Source: DASYRM01 sp036004405 (GTDB lineage Bacteria; Acidobacteriota; Vicinamibacteria; Vicinamibacterales; UBA2999). Taken from it: DNA of 33,537 nt. Below, piece by piece: positions 25,747 to 33,537 of the stretch. Numbering within the stretch: position 1 is the first letter of the stretch; each line of letters opens with the position of its first letter. Below the pieces are notes generated by a model. That model was not told the origin of the DNA, made no database searches, and saw nothing but the letters and a program-made list of their open reading frames with translations. The position numbers and the translations under genes were made by a program. Where the stretch lies: NCBI GenBank assembly GCA_036004405.1, contig DASYRM010000094.1, positions 1 through 33,537 on the forward strand, written 5' to 3'.

Positions 25747-28700
25747 GTGAGCACGAGAATGAAAGGCCGCGTAAGCGGGCGTATCCTGACAGTTCAGCTT
25801 GGTGCGCCTGTGCACGATGTTCTAGCGACAGCCACGACCGAACCGGGCACGAGTGCTCCGTCGTCCCGCCTGCCGTTTGCGCGGGCCGACATCGAGCAGA
25901 CCGTACCGGCGCGCTTCGCGCAGGTGGTCCGCTGTTTTCCAGATCACGTGGCGCTGACCGGCAAGGGCAGGCAGTGGACGTACCGGGCGCTGGACCGGCG
26001 TGCCAACTGGATCGCCCACGCCATCACAGAACACGCTCGGCCCGGTTCCGGTTGCGTTGCCTACCTGGTTGAACACTCGCCGGAGATGGTCATCGCCACG
26101 CTGGCGGTGCTGAAGGCCGGAAAGACCTATCTGGCGATCTACCCGGCGGCGCCCGGCGCGCGGCAGGCCGACATCGTGCGGGACGTGGTGCCGGAACTGA
26201 TCGTCACGACGGCCGCCCACGAATCGCGCGCCCGCGAGCTGGCCGCCGGGGTCTGCCCGGTGCTGCGCCTTGACGAGAGCGAAGCGGGGTTTGCCGATGA
26301 GGGACCGGCCCTCGAGGCATTGCCGCATCACCCGTCAACGCTCTTCTACACCTCTGGAACGACCGGCCAGCCGAAAGGGGTGGTGAAGAGCCACCGCGCC
26401 GTGCTGCACCGCGTGTGGCTTGCGGTTCAGCACGACGCGATCACGTCGGCGGATCGGCTTTCGCTGTTGACGCACTGCAGCTTCTCGGCGTCGGAAGCGG
26501 ATATGTTCGGCGCGCTGCTCAACGGCGCCACCCTGTGTACGTTCGATGTCGGGTCCGAAGGCCTGACGGCGTTCAGGGAATGGCTCGAGGCGCAGCAGGT
26601 CACGGTGCTGCATCCCCCGGTGCTTCTGTTCCGGCGATTCCTCGCCACGCTCGCGGGGCCGAATCTGTTTCCCTCGGTACGGCTGGTCGCGCTGGCCGGC
26701 GACTCGGTGCTGCCGGTCGACGTCGATGCGTGGCGGCAGCATTTCGGCAGCGCCTGCGTGCTGATGCACCGCTTCTCCATCACGGAAACGGGCCTGCTGT
26801 GTCTGGCCCGGATCGAGCGGGATGCCATGCACGATTCCAGCGCCGTCCTGGCAGGGCGGCCGGTCGAGGACAAATACCTCGAGCTCGTGGACGAAGCCGG
26901 CCAGCCAGTGGCCGCCGGCGACACGGGCGAGCTGATTGTCAGGAGCCCGTACATCGCCGAAGGCTACTGGCGGAACCCGAAGGACACCGCCCCGGTCTTC
27001 GCACCCGACCCCGACGTTCCGGGTCAGCGGATCTATCGCACCGGCGACCTCGGTCGCTTCCGGTCCGACGGCTGTTTCGTGTTTCTGGGAAGACGGGATC
27101 GCCAGGTCAAGATCCGAGGCTTCCGAGTCGAGCTGGCGGAGATCGAGGCCACGCTCACGCTCCATCCGGAAGTACGAGAAGCGGCCGTTGTCGTGAACGA
27201 GCGTACGGCGAACGACAAGGCGCTGATCGCGTACGTGGTGCCCTCGCGCGAGCCGGGCCCGACCGCCGACGCGCTGCGCAGTTTTCTACGGCAGAAGCTG
27301 GCGCCGTACATGATGCCCGCGGGGTTCGTGTTCCTGGAGGAACTGCCGATCACGCCGACCGGCAAGATCGATCGCCAGGCGCTGCCACCGCTGGATGACG
27401 CCAGGCAGTTGACGTCGACGGCCGCCGAGCCCAGAGACTATCTCGAGCGGCAGCTGGTCAGGATCTGGCAAGCGGTGCTCTCCGTGGAGCGCGTCGGCAC
27501 GCGCGACAATTTCTTCGACATCGGCGGCCACTCGCTGCTCGCCGCCCAGATGTTTGCCCAGGTGGAAACACGCCTGGGGGTCAGGCTGCCGCTCGCGACG
27601 CTGTTCGAGGCGCCCACTATCGAAGGGCTCGCGGCGATCATCGGCCAGCGCCGGACCTCGGAGCCGTGGCGCTCACTGGTCGCGATTCAATCGGCAGGAA
27701 CGCGGCAACCGCTGTTTGCGGTGCCGGGCATCGGCGGAAATGTGATCGGCTATCACGATCTCTCCCGCCTCCTGGGTCCCGACCAGCCTTTCTATGGGCT
27801 GCAGTCGCGCGGACTCAGCGGAACCGAGAGCCCGCGGACCAGCATCGAAGACGTGGCCACGGCGTATCTGGCGGAGATCCGCCAGGTGCAGCCCGAGGGT
27901 CCCTACAACCTTCTCGGCGCGTGCATGGGAGCCGCGGTCGCCTACGAGATGGCGCAGCAGCTGCACGCCGCAGGAGAACCGGTCGGTCTCCTGGCGCTCC
28001 TCGAGCCGAGGGCGCCGTCCCGGCCGTTCAGGCGGGCGGTGCCGCAGACGCGCACGCTGCAATTCTTCACCACGCGGGTCAGACGCTATATCAACCGGCT
28101 TGCGCGGCTCAACAGCCGGCAGCGTGTCGAGTTCCTGCGCGAGCGGTTCCAGGTGCTGATGGATGTGATCGTCCAGCGCGACCTGTTTCGAGGGAACCGC
28201 GGCGCCTTCAACACGGAGCGCCTCCGGCAGGTCAACCTGGCCGCGCTCCATCGCTACCAGCCGCGCGTCTATCCGGGGCCGGTCGTTCTCCTTCTCGCCG
28301 AGGGGAGGAACGTGGCCTCCGGAGAAGATCCCAGGCTGGGCTGGAGCCGGATCGCTGGCGGCGGCCTGACCACCCACAGCGTGCCGGGCGACAACTCCGG
28401 GTTGATGCTGAGAAGGCCCAACGTCGAAGCGCTGGCCCGGCTGGTGAAGGCGTGTCTCGACGAGCAGCGCCCGGAAACACGGCCGCACATGGGCCCGCCG
28501 CACCTGCCCGGCGAGACCGTGGCCGACGCCTTCGTCGAGCAGCTCACTGCCCAGGCCGTCGCCTGCCTCTTCATCAATCCCGGGAGCGACGTCGCGCCGA
28601 TCCAGGAATCGATCGCGAAGTTCGACGCGCAGGGACGCCGCGCGCCGCGCTTGATCCTCTGTCCGCACGAATCGGTGGCCCTCGCCGCCGCGCACGGCTA

Positions 28701-30222
28701 CTTCATGGTGACCGGCAGACCGCAAGTGGTGTTGGTCCATGCCGACGTCGGCACCCTGAACCTTGGCGCGAACCTGCACAACGCACAGCGGGGACGCGCC
28801 GCCGTCGTCATCTGCGCCGGAACGGCGCCGCGCACGGCGGCTGGGCGGAGCCGCTACATGGACTGGATCCAGGCGCAGAGCAATCAGGCCGCAGCGGTGG
28901 ACGGCTTCGTCAAATGGCACCACGAAGTGACGGGACCGGGCGACCTTCACGCCGCGATGCAGCAGGCCTTCGCTGTCGCCGGAACGGAGCCGGCCGGCCC
29001 CGTGTATGTGACGCTTCCGAAGGACGTGCTCGAGCAGCCGATGGCGGCGATGAATCGAGGGCGCGCACTCGACACCGCGGCGCCCACGCCCGACGCTGCA
29101 CGACTGGCCGAGGCCGCGCAGTGGCTGATCGAAGCCGAGAGGCCGCTGATTCTGACGGCCTATGCAGGCCGCAATCCCGAAGCCGTCGCCGCCCTGATCC
29201 GCCTGGCCGACGCCGTCGCGGCGCCGGTCGTCGAGTCGCGCCACCGTGTCAACTTCCCGTCGAGTCATCCGCTGCATCTCGGATTCAGTCCGTTTCCCTA
29301 CGTGGCGGAAGCCGACTGCATCCTGATCCTCGATCACGACGTGCCATGGGTCCCCGCGCAGGGACAGCCGTCCGCAGGCTGCCGCGTGATCCAGCTGGAT
29401 ATCGACGCACGCAAACAGAACATGCCCTTCTGGGGATTTGCCGTCGATCTGTCCATCGAGGCCGACTCGCGCCGGGCGTTGCCGGCGCTCGCCGAAATCG
29501 TCGAACAGCGTCTGACCGCCGACGATCGGAGCCGGATCGACACGCGACGCCGCGCGGTGAGCGCCGATCACGACGCGCAGCGATCCGGCTGGCGGCAACG
29601 GGCCCTCGACCTCGCCGCACGACAGCCGGTTGCGCCGGAGTGGGTGGCCCGCTGCCTGGGCCAGCTGATTGACGAGCAGACGGTGATCGTCAGCGAGGCG
29701 GTCAGCAACAATCCCGCGCTCTGGCACCACCTGAATCTGGACGCGCCGGGGACCTATTACCAGAGCCTTGGCTCCGGCCTCGGCTGGGGCCTCGGAGCGG
29801 CGGTGGGCGCCAAGCTTGCCGACCCGTCCAAGACGATCATCTGCGTGGTCGGCGACGGCTCGTGGGGATTCGGCTCACCCATCGTGGCCTACTGGGTGGC
29901 CGAGCGATACCGCACCCCGTTTCTCACCGTGATGTTCAACAACCAGGGATACGCCGCGACGAGAGAGGCGATCCAGAGCGTGTCCCCCGCGGGCTACGCG
30001 AAAACGACTGGCGTGTATCCGGCGTGCGATCTGCCGACTCCGCCACAGCGGTACGCCAGGCTCGCAGAAGCGATGGGGCTGTGGGCGAGGACCGTGGACG
30101 ATCCGGCGGGACTCGAGGCGACGCTCCGGGACGCGCTCGACGAAGTCCGAAACGGCCGTTCCGCGCTGGTGGATATCCGCATCTCCGCGTCACCGGATTA
30201 CGAGGAGCTGCCGGATGAGTAA
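25747..30222 (+). CDS. NRPS-like fusion: adenylation-carrier-thioesterase-ThDP enzyme
   Basis: One uninterrupted 1491-residue frame. Adenylation domain about 46-545: A3 'YTSGTTGQPKG' (201-211), 'YRTGDLG', A10 'PTGKIDR' with Lys540. Where amino-acid-specific A domains have FDxS with the amino-binding Asp, this one reads 'FSAS', so a non-amino acid substrate is likely. Carrier domain about 560-630: phosphopantetheine Ser596 in 'DIGGHSLLAA'. Type I thioesterase about 645-900: nucleophile motif 'GACMGA' (Cys726), 'LLALLEPRAP' (Glu753 in the Asp place) and 'VPGDNSGLML' (Asn883 in the His place). Residues about 910-1485 are a complete ThDP enzyme of the acetolactate synthase superfamily: activating Glu975 in 'CPHESVALAAAHGY', cofactor motif GDG 1369-1371 through Asn1398-Asn1399. 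No condensation domain. GTG 25747 is the earliest start; ATG 25759 is possible. The next synthetase gene overlaps the end by eight bases. Confidence 0.9.
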   Translation: MSTRMKGRVSGRILTVQLGAPVHDVLATATTEPGTSAPSSRLPFARADIEQTVPARFAQVVRCFPDHVALTGKGRQWTYRALDRRANWIAHAITEHARPGSGCVAYLVEHSPEMVIATLAVLKAGKTYLAIYPAAPGARQADIVRDVVPELIVTTAAHESRARELAAGVCPVLRLDESEAGFADEGPALEALPHHPSTLFYTSGTTGQPKGVVKSHRAVLHRVWLAVQHDAITSADRLSLLTHCSFSASEADMFGALLNGATLCTFDVGSEGLTAFREWLEAQQVTVLHPPVLLFRRFLATLAGPNLFPSVRLVALAGDSVLPVDVDAWRQHFGSACVLMHRFSITETGLLCLARIERDAMHDSSAVLAGRPVEDKYLELVDEAGQPVAAGDTGELIVRSPYIAEGYWRNPKDTAPVFAPDPDVPGQRIYRTGDLGRFRSDGCFVFLGRRDRQVKIRGFRVELAEIEATLTLHPEVREAAVVVNERTANDKALIAYVVPSREPGPTADALRSFLRQKLAPYMMPAGFVFLEELPITPTGKIDRQALPPLDDARQLTSTAAEPRDYLERQLVRIWQAVLSVERVGTRDNFFDIGGHSLLAAQMFAQVETRLGVRLPLATLFEAPTIEGLAAIIGQRRTSEPWRSLVAIQSAGTRQPLFAVPGIGGNVIGYHDLSRLLGPDQPFYGLQSRGLSGTESPRTSIEDVATAYLAEIRQVQPEGPYNLLGACMGAAVAYEMAQQLHAAGEPVGLLALLEPRAPSRPFRRAVPQTRTLQFFTTRVRRYINRLARLNSRQRVEFLRERFQVLMDVIVQRDLFRGNRGAFNTERLRQVNLAALHRYQPRVYPGPVVLLLAEGRNVASGEDPRLGWSRIAGGGLTTHSVPGDNSGLMLRRPNVEALARLVKACLDEQRPETRPHMGPPHLPGETVADAFVEQLTAQAVACLFINPGSDVAPIQESIAKFDAQGRRAPRLILCPHESVALAAAHGYFMVTGRPQVVLVHADVGTLNLGANLHNAQRGRAAVVICAGTAPRTAAGRSRYMDWIQAQSNQAAAVDGFVKWHHEVTGPGDLHAAMQQAFAVAGTEPAGPVYVTLPKDVLEQPMAAMNRGRALDTAAPTPDAARLAEAAQWLIEAERPLILTAYAGRNPEAVAALIRLADAVAAPVVESRHRVNFPSSHPLHLGFSPFPYVAEADCILILDHDVPWVPAQGQPSAGCRVIQLDIDARKQNMPFWGFAVDLSIEADSRRALPALAEIVEQRLTADDRSRIDTRRRAVSADHDAQRSGWRQRALDLAARQPVAPEWVARCLGQLIDEQTVIVSEAVSNNPALWHHLNLDAPGTYYQSLGSGLGWGLGAAVGAKLADPSKTIICVVGDGSWGFGSPIVAYWVAERYRTPFLTVMFNNQGYAATREAIQSVSPAGYAKTTGVYPACDLPTPPQRYARLAEAMGLWARTVDDPAGLEATLRDALDEVRNGRSALVDIRISASPDYEELPDE

Positions 30223-33200
30223 TCTGGTGGCGGGATCCAGCCTGCTGCAACTGATCGAGGAGCACGCCGAGCGGACCCCCGACGCGGCGGCGATTCTTGC
30301 CCCTGGACGCAGGCCGCTCACGTATGGCCTCCTGAGCCGCCAGGTCGCGGATGTGGTGCGGGCGCTGAACGCGCTCGGCCTCGGGAGGAACCACGTTGTC
30401 GCGACCGTGATTCCCGACGGACCCGACATGGCCGTCGCGTGCCTTGCCATGGCGTCGGGTGCCACGTGCGCCCCTCTCAACCCCGCCTCGCATGCCGCCG
30501 AGTTCGAGGACCATCTCGCCCGCGTGCACGGTCGGGCGCTTGTGGTCCCGGCAGGCTCGACCTCACCGGCGGTGGCCGTGGCCCGGGCGCGCGGCATCCC
30601 GGTGCTCGAACTGATTCCGCTGCCAGACGGAGCGGCGGGGCTGTTCACGCTGCGCATGGCCAGCGGCGTGCCACTTCGCGACCTGAAGAGCGGAGTCGCG
30701 GAGTCCGACGACGTTGCGCTGGTGCTCCAGACCTCCGGAACAGCGGCCCGGCCGAAGGTGGTGCCGCTCACCCACCGGAACGTCAGCGTAGCCGCGCAGA
30801 ATATTCGCGCCGCGCTCGAGCTTACCTCGGGCGACCGGTGCCTGAGCGTGATGCCGCTGTTCCACATTCATGGCCTGAGCGCGGTGTTCGCGTCGATGGC
30901 GGCGGGCGCGAGCGTCCTGTGCCCGGGAACCTTCTCCGCGCAGCGGTTCTTCGAGGGGATGGAGGCGTTTCAGCCGACGTGGTACACCGCGGCGCCCACC
31001 ATCCACCGGGAGATCCTGGACAACGCGTCACACCATCCCACCGTCGTCGCGCGCTCGTCGCTGCGATTCATCCGCTCCGCCTCCGCGGCGATGCCGCGGC
31101 AACTCATCGCCGACATGGAACGGGCGTTTCACGTGCCGTTCATCGAGGCCTACGGGATGACCGAGGCGGCGCCTCAGATCGCGAGCAACCGGCTCTCGGC
31201 GAGGGAACGACAATCAGGCTCGGTGGGGCGCGCCGCCGGGCCCGATGTCGCGATCATGGACAGCGCGGGACATCTGATCCCGCCGGGGCAAGACGGCGAG
31301 GTCGTGATTCGCGGAACGAATGTCGTGTCGGCCTATGCGGACGATCCCGAGGCCACTCGCGCCGCGTTCGCCCACGGATGGTTCCGTACCGGAGACCTGG
31401 GTCACCTGGATGCGGAGGGGTTCCTCTTCATCACCGGCCGTCTCAAGGAGATCATCAATCGCGGAGGCGAGAAGATCTCCCCGCGGGAGGTGGATGACGT
31501 CCTGCTCGACCACCCCGCGGTGGCGCAGGCCGTCACGTTCCCAGTTCCCCATCCCACCCTTGGCGAGGACGTCGCCGTGGCGATCGTCCTCGGGCTGGCT
31601 GCTCCGGCGGTCCCCCACGACGAACTCGTCCCGGAGATCCGCGCGTTCGTTTCGACGCGGCTCGCCGAGTTCAAGGTGCCGCAGCTGGTCGTCATCGTGA
31701 GCGAGATTCCAACGGAGGCGGGCGGCAAGGTGCCGCGTCTCGAGTTGGCCGGCCGACTGGGCCTGCTGACCCCAGGCCGCAGACTGTCGCCGTTCGCCGA
31801 GCCCCGCACCACGCTCGAAGAGCGATTGTCGAGCGCGTGGGCCGACGTTCTAGGGATCGCGCGGCCGGGCGTCCACGACAACTTCTTCCAGTCAGGGGGC
31901 GACTCCCTCAAAGCCGCGCAGCTGTTGTCGCGGCTGGACCGTGAGTTCCAGATCGAGCTGCCCGCCAACGCGCTGTTCCACAGTCCGACCGTGGCGGAAT
32001 TGGCCGCCCTGATCGCCGGAGAGCTGGCGACACCGCGCGGCGGGCACGCGGCGCCCATTCCGCGGCGGAACGCGAGCGAGCCGTGCCCGCTTTCGTTCGC
32101 CCAGCAGCGGCTCTGGGTCCTCGACCAGCTCGAGCCCGGCAACCCCGCCTACAACATGCACGTGGCGCTGCGCCTCTCGGGCAGGCTCTCGGTCGAGGCA
32201 CTCGAGCAGAGCCTCAGCGAGATCCTGCGCCGCCACGAGGCGCTGCGCACCACGTTCCGCACCATCGGCGGGCAGCCGGTGCAGGTCGTCTCCCCCGCCC
32301 ACTCGCTTCACGTGCCGATGGTAGACCTGACGCGGCTTTCCGCACCCGCGCGAGAGGCGGAGGCTCTGCGTCTGGCCTCGGATGAAGCCAGCCGTCCGTT
32401 TCATCTGATCCACGGGCCTCTCTTCCGCGCCACGTTGTTGAAGCTGGAGGCGGAGGAGCACCTGCTGCTCCTCACCGTGCACCACATCGTGTCGGACGGC
32501 TGGTCCACGGGCGTGCTGCTGCGGGAACTCGAGACGCTCTACGCGGCGTGTGCGTCCGGCCGGCCGACCCCGCTGCCGGCGCTGCCGATTCAGTTCGGCG
32601 ACTTCGCCGTCTGGCAGCGGACGCGGCTGCAGGGAGACGCGCTGGAGCGGCAGCTCGCGTACTGGAAGGAGCAGCTCGCGGGCATGCCCTCGGTGCTCGA
32701 CCTCCCTGCCGACCGCCCGCGTCCCGACAGCCCGACGTTCCGGGGCGCCAGCTACGCCATGGAGATCCCCGGCGAGTTGACTGAACGATTGAAGGCGTTG
32801 GGCCAGCGGGAAGACGCGACGCCGTTCATGACGCTCATCACCGCCTTCCAGACGCTGCTGCACCGCTACACCGCACAAGCCGACTTCGCGGTGGGCACCG
32901 CGATCGCCAACCGGTCGCGGACGGAAACCGAGGGGCTGGTTGGCCTCTTCGCCAACACCCTCGTCATGCGTGCCGATCTCTCGGGCCGCCCGTCGTTCCG
33001 CGAGGCGCTGCAGCGGACGCGCACGACCGCCCTCGATGCCTACGCGCATCAGGACGTGCCCTTCGAAAGGCTGGTCGACGAACTGCACGCCAAACGCGAC
33101 CATCGTCACAACCCGCTCTTCCAGGTGATGTTCGCGTATCAGAACCTTCCGGACCACGGAGGGTCGCAGCCGTGGCCCGGGCTGACCGTCAACCCGGTGG

Positions 33201-33537
33201 AGGTGACGAGGCCGACGGCCAAGTTCGACTTGACCGTCTACCTCACGGAATCGGCGCAGGGGCTCTCGGTGAGATGGCAATACAGTACCGACCTGTTCGA
33301 CGAACCGCGCATCGCCCGCATGAGCGGGCACTTCCGGACCTTGCTGGACGGGATCGTGGCCGCCCCGGACGCCGCGCTCTCCGACCTGCCGCTGCTGACG
33401 GGTCCCGAGCGGCACGAGCAGCTGACGACGTGGAATCAGACGGCGATGCCGGGTGACGGCAATCGCTGTTTCCATCACCTGTTCGAGGCGCAGGCGCAAT
33501 CGACGCCAGAGGCCCCCGCGGTGCGCTGTGGCGAGGA
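30215..33537 (+). CDS. Nonribosomal peptide synthetase, loading acyl-ligase-carrier-condensation-(adenylation); 3' end outside window
   Basis: ATG 30215 lies inside the last codons of the previous gene (ATGAGTAA overlap); the frame is open for 1107 codons to the window edge. Domains: an acyl-activating enzyme about 10-520 with A3 variant 'LQTSGTAARPKVV', 'MPLFHIHGLSA', 'TWYTAAPTIHREI', 'LRFIRSASAAM', 'EAYGMTEAAPQIASN', 'RTGDLGHLD', 'INRGGEKISP' and Lys505 in 'EAGGKVPR'. Its motifs resemble the oxalyl-CoA synthetase (Pcs60/AAE3) branch more than amino-acid adenylation domains. Carrier about 533-603 with Ser564 in 'SGGDSLKAA'. Condensation domain about 622-1065: 'SFAQQRLWVLDQL' opening, active site HHIVSDG (His756, His757, Asp761), 'VGTAIANRSR' and 'HQDVPFERLVDEL', looking like the LCL/starter type. 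From about 1085, 'CFHHLFEAQAQSTPEAPAV' begins a further adenylation domain. It should load an acyl acid and join it to the next building block. Confidence 0.9.
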   Translation, partial: MSNLVAGSSLLQLIEEHAERTPDAAAILAPGRRPLTYGLLSRQVADVVRALNALGLGRNHVVATVIPDGPDMAVACLAMASGATCAPLNPASHAAEFEDHLARVHGRALVVPAGSTSPAVAVARARGIPVLELIPLPDGAAGLFTLRMASGVPLRDLKSGVAESDDVALVLQTSGTAARPKVVPLTHRNVSVAAQNIRAALELTSGDRCLSVMPLFHIHGLSAVFASMAAGASVLCPGTFSAQRFFEGMEAFQPTWYTAAPTIHREILDNASHHPTVVARSSLRFIRSASAAMPRQLIADMERAFHVPFIEAYGMTEAAPQIASNRLSARERQSGSVGRAAGPDVAIMDSAGHLIPPGQDGEVVIRGTNVVSAYADDPEATRAAFAHGWFRTGDLGHLDAEGFLFITGRLKEIINRGGEKISPREVDDVLLDHPAVAQAVTFPVPHPTLGEDVAVAIVLGLAAPAVPHDELVPEIRAFVSTRLAEFKVPQLVVIVSEIPTEAGGKVPRLELAGRLGLLTPGRRLSPFAEPRTTLEERLSSAWADVLGIARPGVHDNFFQSGGDSLKAAQLLSRLDREFQIELPANALFHSPTVAELAALIAGELATPRGGHAAPIPRRNASEPCPLSFAQQRLWVLDQLEPGNPAYNMHVALRLSGRLSVEALEQSLSEILRRHEALRTTFRTIGGQPVQVVSPAHSLHVPMVDLTRLSAPAREAEALRLASDEASRPFHLIHGPLFRATLLKLEAEEHLLLLTVHHIVSDGWSTGVLLRELETLYAACASGRPTPLPALPIQFGDFAVWQRTRLQGDALERQLAYWKEQLAGMPSVLDLPADRPRPDSPTFRGASYAMEIPGELTERLKALGQREDATPFMTLITAFQTLLHRYTAQADFAVGTAIANRSRTETEGLVGLFANTLVMRADLSGRPSFREALQRTRTTALDAYAHQDVPFERLVDELHAKRDHRHNPLFQVMFAYQNLPDHGGSQPWPGLTVNPVEVTRPTAKFDLTVYLTESAQGLSVRWQYSTDLFDEPRIARMSGHFRTLLDGIVAAPDAALSDLPLLTGPERHEQLTTWNQTAMPGDGNRCFHHLFEAQAQSTPEAPAVRCGE

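Noticed and set aside
25747..30222. Possibility that the A-T-TE and ThDP parts are separate genes
   Set aside because: There is no stop in frame, and no Shine-Dalgarno or promoter near the junction at about 28470-28500; the linker reads through as 'DEQRPETRPHMGPPHLPGET'. The Met in this linker (at about 28487) could be mistaken for a start but lacks support.

Overview
The window looks like a chromosomal segment of a GC-rich Gram-negative soil-type bacterium. The gene content fits Acidobacteriota, most likely the Vicinamibacteria: an Oar-type TonB receptor tail, two members of a secreted family with the 'DGKPDF(S/T)G(I/M)W' motif that I associate with acidobacterial genomes, a DUF6152 protein, PEP-CTERM proteins, a tannase-family esterase, COG1228-type amidohydrolases, and many start codons sitting only a few bases behind a -10 box. 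This assignment is inferred from gene types; no rRNA or other marker is present. I found no tRNA, rRNA, CRISPR array, transposase or phage gene.

Layout. 1-4179: tail of a TonB-dependent receptor, a TetA-like MFS exporter preceded by a 13-codon basic leader ORF, and a secreted NTF2-like protein. 4441-9170: a hybrid sensor kinase, the amputated tail of a PEP-CTERM gene, a minus-strand FAD monooxygenase, and an intact PEP-CTERM gene ending like the amputated one. 9216-13599: an RND efflux operon (lipoprotein adaptor plus inner-membrane pump) whose promoter lies in a near-perfect inverted repeat. 13622-16717: a minus-strand block of tannase-family esterase, PEP-CTERM protein, DUF1059 protein and GreB. 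16808-19055: a small secreted protein, then a methyltransferase and a DUF2235 alpha/beta hydrolase diverging from a 37-bp gap. 19126-25667: secreted and periplasmic genes, namely a three-gene operon (secreted family protein plus two amidohydrolases), a beta-helix protein behind a good sigma-54 promoter, and a second secreted family member coupled to DUF6152.

25747-33537 (open at the window end) is the most distinctive part. It is a nonribosomal peptide synthetase (NRPS) locus of two translationally coupled genes. The first encodes one 1491-residue protein with the order adenylation, carrier, thioesterase, then a complete ThDP-dependent enzyme of the acetolactate synthase superfamily. Its adenylation domain lacks the usual Asp that holds an alpha-amino group, and its thioesterase appears to have Cys, Glu and Asn where Ser, Asp and His are expected. 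The second gene starts with an acyl-activating domain resembling the oxalyl-CoA synthetase (Pcs60/AAE3) branch, then a carrier domain, a condensation domain and the first residues of another adenylation domain. Together they suggest a pathway that starts from non-amino (perhaps alpha-keto) acids. The product cannot be predicted because the assembly line leaves the window.

Regulation visible in the sequence includes several leaderless-type promoters, one sigma-54 site, a promoter palindrome at the efflux operon, and repeated stop/start overlaps marking translational coupling.
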